From Clostridia bacterium (lineage in GTDB: Bacteria > Bacillota > Clostridia > Christensenellales > Borkfalkiaceae), in assembly GCA_017620875.1 (NCBI GenBank), contig JAGAUH010000026.1, forward strand, positions 1-6,090: a DNA stretch of 6,090 nt, given 5' to 3'. Of the stretch, positions 1-5,756 are shown in pieces. The translations under genes and the position numbers were made by a program. Under the pieces are notes generated by a model. The model was not told where the DNA came from and did not search any database. It saw only the letters and a program-made list of their open reading frames with translations. Positions within the stretch are counted from its first letter, which is position 1. Every line of letters starts with the position of its first letter.

Positions 1-606
1 TACTTTAATTTTACCGCCCGAAGGAAGAGAAGATTTTACTTCGTATTCTACTACGGGGATAGCAGTTTCACCTTCGTTTGCTCTTTTAGTTTCGTCTGCA
101 AGGTAAATACAACCTGCATCATCAGCGTGTTGTTTTGAGTTTTCACTCTTTAAGTATAACAAGAAGTCTGCTGCAAGATCTGTTAGTTCAATTTTAGAGT
201 TTGTCATAATTACAAAAGGTCTTTGGATTACGTAAGAACCATTTAAAACCGTTTCGGCAGATGGAGCAACTCCATTTACTTTTATAGCTTTAATAGTATC
301 GTTTACTGAACCGAGCGAGATGTAGCCGATTGCATTTTTATCGCTTGCAACCTTGCTCATTACAGGACCTGTTTTTTCCTGAACAACTGCTTTATCCGTC
401 GTAAAGAAGTGCCTGTCACCATTAATCTTCATTTCAAGATAATTACCTTTGCCATCGGTTACTACTTTATCAAAAGCCTCTCTCGTTCCACTGCCTTGAG
501 TACGAGCCACTACCGTAATATCTTTTTCTCCGCCACAAGCGGTAAACCCTACTGCACCACAAACTAATAATGTGCAACTAAGTAAAATTGTTAAAATTTT
601 TTTCAT
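1..606 (-). CDS. pstS: PstS-like phosphate-binding lipoprotein (partial, C-terminus off window)
   Basis: Likely the substrate-binding lipoprotein of a phosphate ABC transporter (PstSCAB), anchored outside the cell membrane. The frame is open for 202 codons from ATG at 604-606 to the left window edge. Residues 1-24 form a lipoprotein signal: KK, a hydrophobic core, and FTAC as a slightly atypical lipobox with Cys24 as the lipidated residue. Residues 35-41 read RTQGSGT, matching the phosphate-contacting RxxGSGT loop of PstS, and IGYISLGS (93-100) is the matching family block seen in Clostridia. In classical PstS the RxxGSGT loop lies near the middle of the protein; here it is about ten residues after the lipid cysteine, so the other lobe is expected off the window. 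The start is supported by AGGAG 9 nt upstream. The gene has its own promoter region and is separated from the upstream operon by terminator-like hairpins. The family call is firm; phosphate specificity is inferred. Confidence 0.88.
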   Translation of the reverse strand, partial: MKKILTILLSCTLLVCGAVGFTACGGEKDITVVARTQGSGTREAFDKVVTDGKGNYLEMKINGDRHFFTTDKAVVQEKTGPVMSKVASDKNAIGYISLGSVNDTIKAIKVNGVAPSAETVLNGSYVIQRPFVIMTNSKIELTDLAADFLLYLKSENSKQHADDAGCIYLADETKRANEGETAIPVVEYEVKSSLPSGGKIKV

Positions 607-615
607 TTTTTTATT

Positions 616-620
616 CTCCT
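616..620 (-). promoter_or_regulatory. Ribosome binding site of pstS
   Basis: On the minus strand this reads AGGAG inside AAAAGGAGAAT, with 9 nt before the ATG at 606-604. It fixes the start of the pstS frame, which is important because that frame is open beyond the window at its other end. Confidence 0.8.
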
Positions 621-639
621 TTTTTTTAATTACACCCAT

Positions 640-668
640 ATTATACTGTGCTTAAAATTTTATAACTA
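640..668 (-). promoter_or_regulatory. Putative pstS promoter (consensus -10, weak -35)
   Basis: On the minus strand a perfect TATAAT lies at 645-640, which would start transcription near position 633, about 27 nt before the pstS start codon. With a 17-nt spacer the -35 hexamer is TAGTTA (668-663), a poor match to TTGACA. A good -10 with a poor -35 fits a promoter that depends on an activator, and a candidate activator site lies directly upstream. Confidence 0.55.
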
Positions 669-677
669 TCACTTTTA

Positions 678-705
678 GGTTTAGCAAACGTAAATTTTAT
701 GTAAA
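678..705 (-). promoter_or_regulatory. Candidate PhoP (Pho box) direct repeats upstream of pstS
   Basis: Reading the minus strand, TTTACA (705-700), TTTACG (694-689) and TAAACC (683-678) recur with an exact 11-nt period, each followed by a 5-nt spacer. Gram-positive PhoP response regulators bind direct repeats of TT(A/T/C)ACA separated by about 5 nt. The first copy matches fully, the second at five of six and the third at four of six positions. Relative to the predicted start of transcription they span roughly -45 to -72, just upstream of a weak -35, where an activator would sit. The site predicts that pstS is induced by phosphate starvation. The spacing is observed; the regulator is inferred. 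Confidence 0.45.
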
Positions 706-708
706 GAT

Positions 709-733
709 AAAAAAAATTGCAAAATATTTGCAA
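709..733 (-). terminator. Terminator-like hairpin with U8 tract, just upstream of the pstS control region
   Basis: The minus strand folds into a perfect 7-bp stem, TTGCAAA (733-727) with TTTGCAA (723-717), around a 3-nt TAT loop. Eight T residues follow directly (716-709). The stem is short and AT-rich, so on its own it would be a weak intrinsic terminator. It lies downstream of a stronger one and right before the pstS control region, so it could serve as a second stop for read-through. The same 17-bp palindrome (TTGCAAAATATTTGCAA on the plus strand) could instead be a protein-binding operator. Confidence 0.45.
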
Positions 734-762
734 CCTTTTAAAAGAGAAATATAGTTACACGC

Positions 763-796
763 AATAAAAAAGAACTCGGATTAAAACCCAAGTTCT
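763..796 (-). terminator. Rho-independent terminator
   Basis: On the minus strand AGAACTTGG (796-788) pairs with CCGAGTTCT (779-771) to give a 9-bp stem with an 8-nt loop, followed directly by TTTTTATT. The one imperfect pair is a G-U wobble in minus-strand RNA but a C-A mismatch in plus-strand RNA, so the element is built for minus-strand transcripts. It ends whatever transcript comes from the right: read-through from the lon-rluA operon or the short transcript proposed at 766-888. Confidence 0.78.
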
Positions 797-888
797 AATT
801 TTATTTTACGTTTAAATTGTAATTTTTATAAATTAATTTTAGTTTTAAATACCCTATAAAAATCTTTTAACACTTACCTATCCTTAAT
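766..888 (-). ncRNA. Possible short transcript (small RNA or leader-type RNA) between rluA and pstS
   Basis: A consensus TATAAT lies on the minus strand at 900-895, and a good intrinsic terminator ends near 763, so a transcript of about 120 nt is possible. No good -35 is present at 16-18 nt. The -10 is centred in a palindrome (TAGAT at 892-896, ATCTA at 900-904) flanked by a wider inverted pair (TTACCT at 874-879, AGGTAA at 913-918), which looks like a regulated promoter or simply AT-rich structure. Inside is a 15-codon frame starting with GTG (873-871) behind an AGGATAGG-like stretch; it has no recognisable features. No known RNA family is recognised. The spacer could equally be only the untranslated tail of the upstream operon. 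Confidence 0.22.
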
Positions 889-964
889 TAATAGATTATA
901 TCTAATAAATAAAGGTAAACATACAAAAAAAGACTAAATTCCCCCCAACAGTAGTTGCGCGTAT

Positions 965-1026
965 TAACAATGGTTTTAATAACGTTTTACGCTAGTATTT
1001 TAACGTTTGTTATTAGCCATTTGTTA
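965..1026 (-). other. Long imperfect inverted repeat beginning at the rluA stop codon
   Basis: The arms are about 965-986 and 1002-1026, with a 15-nt loop. On the minus strand the right arm starts with the rluA TAA. TAACAA, TGG and TAATAAC pair with GTTATTA, CCA and TTGTTA in the left arm, with one bulged A, a C/AAA internal loop, and AACGTT at both inner ends. No U tract follows directly, so it is not a standard intrinsic terminator. It may be a 3'-end hairpin that protects the operon mRNA or slows polymerase. Function is unknown. Confidence 0.5.
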
Positions 1027-1836
1027 TGCAAGTTCCGTTTTTATTGTTATTTCTTTTTTATTTAGATATTCTAAAAAGTCGCCGTTTGAAAAATTAAACT
1101 CTATTTTATAGGCAAAAAGCCTTTGTTTTTTCGCTTTAAAAATTTTGTTTATTTCTTCTTTACCATACTTGCCGTCGCCAATTATAAAATGCCCGATAAA
1201 CGCCAAATGACACCTTATTTGGTGAGTTCTACCCGTTACTAATTTTACTTGTAAAACGGTAGAATTTTCTTTATAAGAAAGCACCTTATATTCCGTTATC
1301 ATTTTTTGCCTACCTGCCAAATAATCGGCATATACCTTTACAAAACTATTTTTACTATCCTTTTTGCAATAGGCAACAAGCGTGTCGTTTTGCTTTTTAA
1401 CTTTGCCGTAAACTTCGGTAATATAATACTTGTTTAAGGTCCTATTTTTTAATGCTAAAACAAGGCTATTATAACTTTCTTCTTTTAAGGCAAAAATAAT
1501 AAGTCCGCCCGTATTTCTATCTAACCTATGAGTAAAATAAGCGGTGGGAAAAACCTGTTTTACTAAGTTAAAAAAATCTACGCTCTCTATACCCTGTGGC
1601 TTGTTTAAAACCACCAAATTTTCGTCTTGATAAACTATATCTAGGTTTGTAGTTTTCTCTATAAGATACAAGGTTATTTTATCGCCTTTTTTAACTTGTT
1701 GCTCTTTAGAAATCCTTATTCCGTTTATTTTAATATCCTTTTTTCTATAAAGTTTTTGTATTGCGGAATAACTTAGGTTTTGCTTTTGCAAAATTACGCT
1801 TAGTTTTCCGTTTTCTTGACAAATAAACTCTTTCAT
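1024..1836 (-). CDS. RluA-family 23S rRNA pseudouridine synthase
   Basis: Converts specific uridines in RNA, most likely in 23S rRNA, to pseudouridine in the cytoplasm. The 270-residue product has an N-terminal S4 RNA-binding domain (about 1-60, ending in INGIRI and KKGDKI) followed by the catalytic domain. Motif I is VVLNKPQGI (75-83). Motif II is HRLDRNTGGL (103-112) with Asp106 as the catalytic residue; the usual Ser of TSGL is Gly here. Motif III is TGRTHQIRCHL (201-211), followed by GHFIIGDGKYG (215-225). Length and layout match RluC/RluD-type enzymes; the exact target uridine cannot be told. The ATG at 1836 is supported because the S4 domain needs these first residues, although the only AGGA is 13 nt upstream. 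The first 92 nt overlap the 3' end of feoB in another frame, so translation is probably coupled to feoB. A long hairpin begins at the stop codon. Confidence 0.92.
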   Translation of the reverse strand: MKEFICQENGKLSVILQKQNLSYSAIQKLYRKKDIKINGIRISKEQQVKKGDKITLYLIEKTTNLDIVYQDENLVVLNKPQGIESVDFFNLVKQVFPTAYFTHRLDRNTGGLIIFALKEESYNSLVLALKNRTLNKYYITEVYGKVKKQNDTLVAYCKKDSKNSFVKVYADYLAGRQKMITEYKVLSYKENSTVLQVKLVTGRTHQIRCHLAFIGHFIIGDGKYGKEEINKIFKAKKQRLFAYKIEFNFSNGDFLEYLNKKEITIKTELA

Positions 1837-3529
1837 ACAAAATAAAAATTCCTATAATTAATGTAGTAATAATACAAAAAATAACTATATTTGTCAATAA
1901 AAAACGCAAATATATCCCGCCTAGATAACTAAATAGTAAATGCTTTATAAAAATTTTAAGCCCTAAAAACTTTTGTTCTTTTTCTATTGCGATAATATGC
2001 GTTAAGCAAGGCGGATAAACAAGCGTAATAAAAAGTAGCATAATGCCCGTTTTATAACCAAAATTTAATCCGCCCGTATAAAGCGAACAAAACGCGCTTA
2101 CTACCCCTTCTTTAGCAAAAAGCCCAAGCGTAAAAGACAATAAAATTTTCCAGTCGGTTATACCAAGCGGTTTTAAAATAAAAACTAAGCGTTTGCAAAT
2201 TAAACAAATTATGCTGTCTTGCACGCTATTTGCAATTGTTAGTTTTGGCGTTACGCTAGTAAAAAGGGCTAAGGCAAAACAAATAATTAAACAAGTGGAT
2301 ATTATCTTTTTAAAAAAATCCGCTAAAGCGTCTACCCCTTGCAAAATTACTCTTTTAAAATTGGGGAAAGATATATCAACTAATTCTATAAACATATCTT
2401 CTTTTACGCTCTTTTTTATTTTTTGACAAATATACGCGTATAAAAAAGCAACAATTAAAAGCGTTAAATAAGCCAAAAACATAACTAAATACGGCTTATT
2501 AAAACAATTTAAACAAATAAATATTACAACGGAATTTTTTGCCGAACAAGGCACGAACGCCGTAAGTTTTATAGTGCTATTTTTAACGCATAAATTTTCG
2601 CACGCGTTGCAAGTTTTTACGCTAACCGCCCCACACCCCAAACTAGATATTAGCGGAAACAAACTTTTGCCACTAAGCCCAATTTTAGATAGCGCGTTAT
2701 ACACTATAACGCAAAACCTACAACTAAGTCCGCTTTCTTCTATAATAAACAAACAAATTTGCAATATTACAACTTGCGGTATTAGCGAAATAACCCCACT
2801 TAGCGAAGTTATAGTTTTATAGAGTATAATGCTTATAAAATTGCTAACTTTTAATTGCAAAACCATTTGAGCAAGCGTTTCTATTCCGCTAGACAAAACT
2901 TTACTTAGCCAACCGCCTAAAAAACCACTAAACGCAATAAAATAAGATAAAAACACAACCGTAAAAAATATCGGCAACAACACGTACCATTTTAGCAAAT
3001 TTTTATCATAAAATTTTTTAGGCTTATTTAAAAAATGCTCTAAGCGAATATCCCCTTTATTACCATTTAAATAATAAATATTATCTACAAAATTTTTAAC
3101 GCTTTTTTTGTTATAAGGATTTATCTCGTAATACTGTATTTTATCTTTTATTAGTTGCTCTTTATTTAACTCTACTTTATTGCTTTTATTAAATAGCAAA
3201 ATAATTTTTTTATTTAGTTTTACTAACTCTTTAAAAAGAGTAATTGCACCATAAGGACAACTTGCGTCTACCACTAAAATTATTGCGTTATATTCGCCTT
3301 TTAAAATATACTCAACCGTAACCTTTTCTTCGCAAGAATAAGTGCTTAAAGAATAAATACCAGGCAAATCTACAACGGAAAAACTGCTATTTTTGGATAT
3401 ATAGCCCCCTTTTTTTGCTTTTGCCGTTACTCCGTGCCAATTGCCGACCTTTTCTTTTTGACCTGTTATTGCGTTAAAAATTGTGGTTTTACCACAGTTA
3501 GGCGTGCCTACTAAAATATAATTATTCAT
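1745..3529 (-). CDS. feoB: FeoB-type ferrous iron transporter, reduced form
   Basis: Membrane Fe2+ importer with an N-terminal G domain. In its 594 residues, G1 is GTPNCGKTT (8-16), G2 NWHGVT (30-35, usually NWPGVT) and G3 DLPG (54-57). G4 is NKSN (114-117), with Asn for the guanine-binding Asp, and no clear G5 SA is visible. The first membrane helix starts near 181, so the helical GDI domain that normally follows the G domain (about 100 residues) is missing; E. coli FeoB is 773 residues. Gate 1 is GLSGKS to LGCGAVSV (285-304), then FVPCSAKNSV (325-334). Gate 2 includes LGLFAKEGVVSAF (468-480) and YPPC (505-508). About eight to nine hydrophobic helices are seen, with 21 cysteines. A basic tail after about 567 is encoded inside the start of rluA. 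The start ATG overlaps the feoA stop by 8 nt, implying coupled translation. The family is firm; iron specificity and nucleotide use are inferred. Confidence 0.87.
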   Translation of the reverse strand: MNNYILVGTPNCGKTTIFNAITGQKEKVGNWHGVTAKAKKGGYISKNSSFSVVDLPGIYSLSTYSCEEKVTVEYILKGEYNAIILVVDASCPYGAITLFKELVKLNKKIILLFNKSNKVELNKEQLIKDKIQYYEINPYNKKSVKNFVDNIYYLNGNKGDIRLEHFLNKPKKFYDKNLLKWYVLLPIFFTVVFLSYFIAFSGFLGGWLSKVLSSGIETLAQMVLQLKVSNFISIILYKTITSLSGVISLIPQVVILQICLFIIEESGLSCRFCVIVYNALSKIGLSGKSLFPLISSLGCGAVSVKTCNACENLCVKNSTIKLTAFVPCSAKNSVVIFICLNCFNKPYLVMFLAYLTLLIVAFLYAYICQKIKKSVKEDMFIELVDISFPNFKRVILQGVDALADFFKKIISTCLIICFALALFTSVTPKLTIANSVQDSIICLICKRLVFILKPLGITDWKILLSFTLGLFAKEGVVSAFCSLYTGGLNFGYKTGIMLLFITLVYPPCLTHIIAIEKEQKFLGLKIFIKHLLFSYLGGIYLRFLLTNIVIFCIITTLIIGIFILYERVYLSRKRKTKRNFAKAKPKLFRNTKTL

Positions 3530-3725
3530 ACTCTATCTCTATTTGCTTTGCAAGGTTAAAATCTATTGCGGACCTACCCCTACCCAATATTTCTATAACG
3601 ATAAAGGTTTTGTATTTTTTTAAGACAAAACAAATAGCACCTTGCAATGCAAGATGCCTTAGTTTATAATTATTTAGTTTTTTAATTTTTAACTTTTTAT
3701 TAACTTGAGCATAAAACAAATTCAT
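3522..3725 (-). CDS. feoA: FeoA-like small SH3-fold protein
   Basis: Probable cytosolic partner of the FeoB transporter encoded immediately downstream. The 67-residue product shows a FeoA-like order: LRHLALQGA (22-30) resembles the RRLxxLGxxxG turn, followed by a basic strand pair and the C-terminal block GRGRSAIDFNLAKQIEIE, which resembles the FeoA ending with G-x-x-x-A-I/L then LAxxIxV. FeoA proteins are usually about 75 residues, so this one is slightly short at the N-terminus. The call rests on weak sequence similarity plus position: it overlaps feoB by 8 nt (ATGAATAA), the classic feoA-feoB arrangement. It begins 12 nt after the engB stop, and no clear Shine-Dalgarno sequence precedes the ATG, so it may depend on ribosomes finishing engB. 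It is the only methionine start in the frame. Confidence 0.68.
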   Translation of the reverse strand: MNLFYAQVNKKLKIKKLNNYKLRHLALQGAICFVLKKYKTFIVIEILGRGRSAIDFNLAKQIEIEYE

Positions 3726-3737
3726 ATTGTAGTTTAT

Positions 3738-4355
3738 TTACTCGTCGTCAGTTTTATTCTCATTATCTAAATTTTGCTCGTTAAAAACCGTTATTATATG
3801 CTCTAACTTATTAAGCAAATTATCTTTGCCGTAACCGTTTTCGCTAGACACGCCTATTATATCCCCTTCCGTTAAGGTTAAATAGTTAGCAATAACTTTT
3901 AGTTGTGGCTTTATTTTGCTTTTGCCAAGTTTATCGCACTTGGTTGCAACAACCGTAAACGGAAAAGCGTAAGTGTGAAAATAGTTTATCATATCCACGT
4001 CGTCCGCGGTAGGATTGTGCCTAACGTCTACTAAGGATATACAATGGGCAACCTTGGTTTCTTGAAAAAATTGTTCCATAATTTTGCCCCACTCTAACTT
4101 TTCTTGTTTGCTAACCTTTGCAAAGCCGTACCCGGGTAAATCCGCCAAGATAAAAGAGCCGAAATCAAAGTAGTTTACAAGCCTAGTTCTACCCGGCGTA
4201 ACCGAAGTTCTTGCAAGTTTTTTGCGGTTTGCAAGCATGTTTATAAGCGAACTTTTACCCACGTTACTTTTACCGCAAATTGCAATTATTGGCAAGTTAG
4301 AAGATATAAATGGGCTTTTACTTTTTGCCGAAGTTATAACTTCTGCCTTGGTTAT
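3738..4355 (-). CDS. engB: EngB/YsxC (YihA) ribosome-assembly GTPase, start codon uncertain
   Basis: A GTPase needed for late assembly of the 50S ribosomal subunit, essential in Bacillus subtilis and E. coli. G motifs are clear, by nucleotide position: GKSNVGKSS (4274-4248), TPGRT (4199-4185), DLPG (4142-4131), TKCD (3944-3933) and SSENG (3848-3834). The C-terminus ends in an acidic tail, NENKTDDE. The start is the problem. The first ordinary start codon, TTG at 4295, begins at LPIIAI, has no ribosome site and removes the conserved N-terminal segment. Upstream codons read RKITKAEVITSA, closely matching the family start (B. subtilis MKVTKSEIVISA), and reach the lon stop with no ATG, GTG or TTG. 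Coordinates here use ATA at 4355-4353 as a possible rare start (205 residues; B. subtilis has 195). The family's Met position is AGG at 4361-4359. It follows lon as in Bacillus. Confidence 0.85.
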   Translation of the reverse strand: MTKAEVITSAKSKSPFISSNLPIIAICGKSNVGKSSLINMLANRKKLARTSVTPGRTRLVNYFDFGSFILADLPGYGFAKVSKQEKLEWGKIMEQFFQETKVAHCISLVDVRHNPTADDVDMINYFHTYAFPFTVVATKCDKLGKSKIKPQLKVIANYLTLTEGDIIGVSSENGYGKDNLLNKLEHIITVFNEQNLDNENKTDDE

Positions 4356-4361
4356 TTTCCT

Positions 4362-5756
4362 TTAAACAAGCGCCTCCTTTAACACCTCTTTTAACTCTTT
4401 TACAGGAATAAAGGTTATTTGAGAGCGGATTGCCTCCGGTATTTCTTCTAAATCTTTAAGGTTTGCGCGTGGTATAATAACCTTTCTTATGCCGATAGAA
4501 TATGCCGCAAGCGCCTTTTCTTTAAGTCCGCCTATTGCAAGCACTCTACCCCTTAAAGTAATTTCGCCCGTCATGGCAACTTGGTTGCTAACTGCTTTAT
4601 TAGTTAGCGCCGAAACTATTGCGGTAGCAATGGTAATACCTGCGCTTGGTCCGTCTTTTGGCGTAGCGCCTTCTGGTACGTGAATATGAAAATCTTTAGT
4701 GTCGAATAAAGTTTTATCTATACCGTAACTCTCTGCATAAGTCTTTACGTGAGAAAGCGCGGTTTTTGCACTCTCTTGCATAACGTCGCCAAGTTTACCC
4801 GTTAAAGTTAGATTACCTTTACCGCTAAACAAATTTACTTCTATAGATAAAGTAGTACCGCCAACTTGTGTCCAAGCAAGCCCCGTAGATACGCCCACGA
4901 TACTATCTTCTAGCATTTCTGAGCCCTCGTATTTGCTTGCGCCTAAATAGTTGGCAACGGTTTTTGCAGATATAGTACGCAATTTTTTACTCTTGTTTAA
5001 AGAATAATCGGTTGCAACCTTACGACAAACGGAACCAATTTCCCTTTCTAAATTTCTTACGCCGGCTTCTTTTGTGTAACCTTCTATTATAGCCTTAATA
5101 CCGTCTTCGGTAAACTTGATAAGTTTGTTATTTAATCCGTTTTTCTCTATCTCTCTAGGTATTAAGTATCTCTTTGCAATTTCTTCTTTTTCTTTATAAG
5201 TGTAACCGCTTAAAGTTATTACTTCCATACGGTCTAATAATGGCGCAGGGATGGTATCTAGGGTATTTGCCGTTGTAACGAACATAACTTGAGATAAATC
5301 GTATGGTATTTCTAAATATCTATCTCTAAAAGTATTATTTTGTTGCGGATCTAACACTTCTAACATAGCGCTTGCAGGATCACCCCTTAAGTCAGAAGAA
5401 ATTTTATCTATTTCGTCTAATAAAAATACGGGGTTATTACACTTTGCTTCTTTCATACCAAAGATAATTCTACCGGGCATAGCGCCTATATAAGTTTTAC
5501 GGTGTCCCCTAACTTCCGCTTCGTCTTTAACACCGCCAACGCTCATACGAACGAACTCTCTGCCAAGCGCCCTAGCAATACTGCCGGCAATACTAGTTTT
5601 ACCAACCCCCGGTGGTCCTACTAAACATAGGATAGGTCCGTTTAGTTTGCCCGTTAGTTTGTATACCGCAAGATACTCTAAAATTCTTTCTTTTACCTTT
5701 TCTAATCCGTAGTGGTCGGCTTCTAAAACGGCTTTAGCGTCTTTTAGTTCTACGGT
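4362..5756 (-). CDS. lon: Lon protease, 3' part: AAA+ and serine protease domains, downstream of an in-frame stop
   Basis: Encodes the ATPase and proteolytic part of cytosolic Lon, which unfolds and degrades damaged and regulatory proteins. Reading continues in the same frame from the TAA at 5759-5757 for 464 codons. Walker A is GPPGVGKT (nt 5618-5595), Walker B FLLDEID (nt 5426-5406), and the conserved LLDRMEV block with the likely arginine finger lies near nt 5240-5220. The protease domain has PKDGPSAG with the catalytic Ser (nt 4646-4644) and GGLKEKALAA with the catalytic Lys in the second KEK lysine (nt 4517-4515). The C-terminus ELKEVLKEALV is a normal Lon ending. Nothing is lost here except a way to start: the first ATG (5546-5544) lies after Walker A, so a product made from it would lack ATPase activity. 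Such intact motifs argue that the interruption is recent, an artefact or bypassed. Confidence 0.88.
   Translation of the reverse strand, partial: TVELKDAKAVLEADHYGLEKVKERILEYLAVYKLTGKLNGPILCLVGPPGVGKTSIAGSIARALGREFVRMSVGGVKDEAEVRGHRKTYIGAMPGRIIFGMKEAKCNNPVFLLDEIDKISSDLRGDPASAMLEVLDPQQNNTFRDRYLEIPYDLSQVMFVTTANTLDTIPAPLLDRMEVITLSGYTYKEKEEIAKRYLIPREIEKNGLNNKLIKFTEDGIKAIIEGYTKEAGVRNLEREIGSVCRKVATDYSLNKSKKLRTISAKTVANYLGASKYEGSEMLEDSIVGVSTGLAWTQVGGTTLSIEVNLFSGKGNLTLTGKLGDVMQESAKTALSHVKTYAESYGIDKTLFDTKDFHIHVPEGATPKDGPSAGITIATAIVSALTNKAVSNQVAMTGEITLRGRVLAIGGLKEKALAAYSIGIRKVIIPRANLKDLEEIPEAIRSQITFIPVKELKEVLKEALV
4373..4380 (-). promoter_or_regulatory. Strong Shine-Dalgarno sequence for engB inside the end of lon
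   Basis: On the minus strand this reads AAAGGAGG, within the last lon codons. It is 11 nt from the AGG codon at 4361, where the family's initiator methionine is expected, and 17 nt from the ATA at 4355. A TTG four codon-free bases closer (4369-4367) has good spacing but is in another frame and stops after five codons. The site shows that engB translation was meant to begin right after the lon stop, not at the TTG at 4295. Confidence 0.65.

Noticed and set aside
826..873. 15-codon frame GTG...TAA as a small protein gene
   Set aside because: It is too short, has an alternative start and shows no distinctive composition; kept only as a remark in the short-transcript entry.
607..1023. Riboswitch, tRNA or insertion sequence in the spacer
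   Set aside because: No conserved aptamer elements, cloverleaf, transposase remnant or target-site duplication could be recognised.
965..1026. Integron attC-like site (TAAC ... GTTA stem with a bulged A next to a stop codon)
   Set aside because: The left end reads GTTAATA, which does not fit GTTRRRY, the right end GCATAAC does not fit RYYYAAC, and no integrase or cassette array is present.
1745..1860. FeoB-RluA fusion by frameshift
   Set aside because: rluA has its own ATG and a full S4 domain from its first residues, and no slippery sequence is evident.
2193..2822. Open plus-strand frames of about 80 codons opposite feoB (2193-2426 and 2574-2822)
   Set aside because: They are antisense to conserved FeoB membrane and gate segments, have no ribosome site or recognisable family, and are explained by the base composition of the gene.
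4489..4683. Open plus-strand frame opposite the lon protease domain
   Set aside because: It mirrors the conserved Lon catalytic region; no start signals or domain are seen.
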